A stretch of 64,000 nucleotides of DNA from Desulfosporosinus nitroreducens (GTDB taxonomy: Bacteria; Bacillota; Desulfitobacteriia; Desulfitobacteriales; Desulfitobacteriaceae): contig NZ_JAMHFY010000010.1 of the NCBI RefSeq assembly GCF_023897015.1, positions 62,001-126,000 on the forward strand, read 5' to 3'. Below the pieces are notes generated by a model. That model did no database searches and was not told the DNA's origin. It saw nothing but the letters and a program-made list of their open reading frames with translations. Positions 62,398 to 64,000 of this stretch are shown one piece after another. Made by a program: the position numbers and the translations under genes. The first letter of the stretch is position 1; each line of letters begins with the position of its first letter.

Positions 62398-63165
62398 ATG
62401 GATTTAAAAAAAGTGGTTGCGTTTGTTACGGGAGGGGCCTCAGGTTTGGGTGAAGCGACTGTACGGCGGATAATTAATGATGGAGGTAAGGCAATGATTC
62501 TCGATCTGGCCGTGGAACGAGGAGAGAAGTTGGCGGCTGAATTGGGTGGCAGTGCCCTGTTTCACGAGACCAACGTTTGCAGCGCGGAGAGCGTACAAGC
62601 GGCTCTGGAACATGCAGTAAAGAAATTTGGATTGGTGAATACAGTTGTAAATTGCGCTGGGATTGGGGTAGCGGAAAAGATCCTTGGTAAGAAAGGGACT
62701 CATTCCCTAGAGAATTTTTCTAAAGTCATTCAAGTGAATCTTATCGGCACTTTTAACGTCATACGCCTAGCTGCGGCACATATGGCGGGCAATGAGCCCA
62801 ATGTAGGGGATGAACGGGGCGTGATTATTAGCACTGCTTCAGTGGCCGCCTATGAAGGACAAATTGGGCAGGCAGCCTACAGCGCTTCTAAAGCAGGGAT
62901 TGTAGGAATGACTCTGCCTGTTGCTCGAGAAATGGCGACTCATGGTATTCGCGTGATGACGATTGCCCCGGGTCTCTTTGAAACGCCGATGTTTGATTCT
63001 TTGCCAGAGGAGGCTCGCAAGTCACTGGGCGCTATGACTCCGTTTCCCTCTCGACTGGGATATCCGGAGGAGTTTGCCCTTTTAGTGAAGAGTATCGTGG
63101 AGAATCCAATGCTCAATGGTACTGCGATTCGCTTGGACGGAGCAATCCGAATGCAACCAAGGTAA
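62398..63165 (+). CDS. Short-chain dehydrogenase, 3-hydroxyacyl-CoA dehydrogenase type II-like
   Basis: 255 residues. Rossmann motif [21 protein letters not shown], catalytic S and Y-xxx-K in [21 protein letters not shown]. The closest match is the HSD10/type II 3-hydroxyacyl-CoA dehydrogenase group, which fits a place between thiolase and acyl-CoA dehydrogenase in beta-oxidation. AAGGAG precedes the ATG. Confidence 0.88.
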   Translation: MDLKKVVAFVTGGASGLGEATVRRIINDGGKAMILDLAVERGEKLAAELGGSALFHETNVCSAESVQAALEHAVKKFGLVNTVVNCAGIGVAEKILGKKGTHSLENFSKVIQVNLIGTFNVIRLAAAHMAGNEPNVGDERGVIISTASVAAYEGQIGQAAYSASKAGIVGMTLPVAREMATHGIRVMTIAPGLFETPMFDSLPEEARKSLGAMTPFPSRLGYPEEFALLVKSIVENPMLNGTAIRLDGAIRMQPR

Positions 63166-63207
63166 ACGGCGGTTGTCTTCAGGAAGCTGTAAGAAAGGAA
63201 GACGAAG

Positions 63208-63953
63208 ATGGATTTCTATTCAGAAGACCACAAAATGTTTCGTCGAGCCTTCATAAAGTTTGTGGAGAATGAGCTCTCTCCTCATAGGCGGCGGGGCATT
63301 AATGGCAGTGACTGGAATTCTGAGTGCCTATATTGCCCGTCAGCAAACGGGTAAAGGAGAATATATAGACGTTTCTATGCTCGATGGAGCAGTTTCCTGG
63401 ATGGCAATGCTCTATGCCCAGCAAGCACAAGAAGATTCCGCTGTGAAGCGTGGGAAAGGGATGTTAAACGGCGGGGAAGTTTGCTACGGGGTCTATGAGA
63501 CCTCGAGATGCTCGTTTTATGAGCCTTGGGGCCTTAGAACCAAAATTTTGGCAAGCTTTTTGTCGGGCTGTAGGGCGTGATGATCTAGCAGACAAGCAGT
63601 TTGCTCACGACCAGAACGTTTTTAATGAGATAGAGAAGATCTTTAAAACAAAGACCCAGGTGGAATGGACGGAATTATTTAAAGATCAAGATGTCTGCTG
63701 TGAGCCAATCTTAGAACTTTCGGAAGCGCGAAAGCATCCCCAGGTTCGGGCTCGGCACCTGTTTACTTCTCTTAGGCATCCGGATGGCAAGGTTGTGGAG
63801 GTTGTGGGCAATCCCCTCAAATTCTCGGAAGCAGAGGAACTTCCGAATGGAATTCCTCCAGGCTTGGGAGAACAGACGAGGGAGGTTTTACAGGAGGCTG
63901 GGTTCGCTGATGAGGAGATTAAGGTGTATGAACAGGCTGGGCCAGGGGAGTAA
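63208..63953 (+). pseudogene. Chimeric, frameshifted remnant: acyl-CoA dehydrogenase start joined to CoA-transferase end
   Basis: The first 26-28 codons (MDFYSEDHKMFRRAFIKFVE) are a typical acyl-CoA dehydrogenase N-terminus with its own ribosome site. At about 63285 the similarity switches, in another frame, to the middle of a CaiB/BaiF type III CoA-transferase (GGGALMAVTGILSAYIARQQTG). That part shifts frame again at 63503-63506, where TCGA replaces a three-base codon, and continues as RFMSLGALEPKFWQAF to the stop at 63953. A deletion probably fused two adjacent genes. Neither product would be functional. The last 47 bases show no further gene. Confidence 0.85.
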
Positions 63954-64000
63954 GGCCTTAGACAATGCAACTCGGATATATTTATCTAAATGAGAGTGAA

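Overview
The window looks like chromosomal DNA of an anaerobic, spore-forming, Gram-positive Clostridium-class bacterium, most like the Desulfosporosinus/Desulfitobacterium group. This is an inference from gene content: a Spo0F-like regulator, Agr-type peptide signalling, HD-GYP/c-di-GMP control, a radical hydroxyproline dehydratase, many ABC importers, strong AGGAGG ribosome sites with frequent TTG/GTG starts, and moderate AT-richness. No rRNA, tRNA, CRISPR array, phage or insertion sequence was found.

Layout. 1-5.1 kb: end of an agmatine-to-putrescine pathway (aguA tail, aguB), an XRE regulator, a Spo0F-like receiver, an HD-GYP protein, an archaeal-type methenyl-tetrahydromethanopterin cyclohydrolase and an anchored unknown protein. 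5.4-9.5 kb: citrate synthase, a chemoreceptor and a glutamine-rich low-complexity protein. 9.7-13.4 kb: an agr-like quorum-sensing cluster (two related multi-TM proteins, AgrB, a 40-residue AgrD, and a PAS histidine kinase in place of a typical AgrC). 13.5-25.7 kb: SNF2 helicase, amidohydrolase, PHP hydrolase, aspartokinase, YbaK, a DMT transporter and topoisomerase III.

25.8-42.0 kb is a coherent amino-acid catabolic island. It holds a CBS-PAS-sigma54 activator, a Liv-type ABC importer, a sigma54-promoted operon for a multi-subunit flavin/iron-sulfur amino-acid dehydrogenase with P5C dehydrogenase, and then a glycyl-radical enzyme whose active-site residues match trans-4-hydroxyproline dehydratase (HypD) with its activase (HypE). 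Hydroxyproline (via HypD) and probably proline (via the flavoenzyme) would meet at pyrroline-5-carboxylate and leave as glutamate.

42-50 kb: polysaccharide deacetylase, a two-component system overlapping a lipoprotein gene, an unrecognised protein and a DUF2157/GDYXXLXY membrane pair. 50.2-58.1 kb: a cupin regulator, a cupin, an M24 (Xaa-Pro type) peptidase and a complete dipeptide ABC importer, which may supply proline from peptides. 58.3-59.5 kb: a c-di-GMP-I riboswitch with its own terminator in front of a second HD-GYP gene. 59.6-64 kb: beta-oxidation genes read from two divergent sigma54 promoters around a shared inverted repeat, ending in a chimeric, frameshifted pseudogene.

The best leads are the agr-like cluster with an unusual kinase and stand-alone membrane partners, the riboswitch whose folding predicts an OFF switch on a c-di-GMP-degrading enzyme, the divergent sigma54 control region, the hydroxyproline/proline island, and the orphan Mch.
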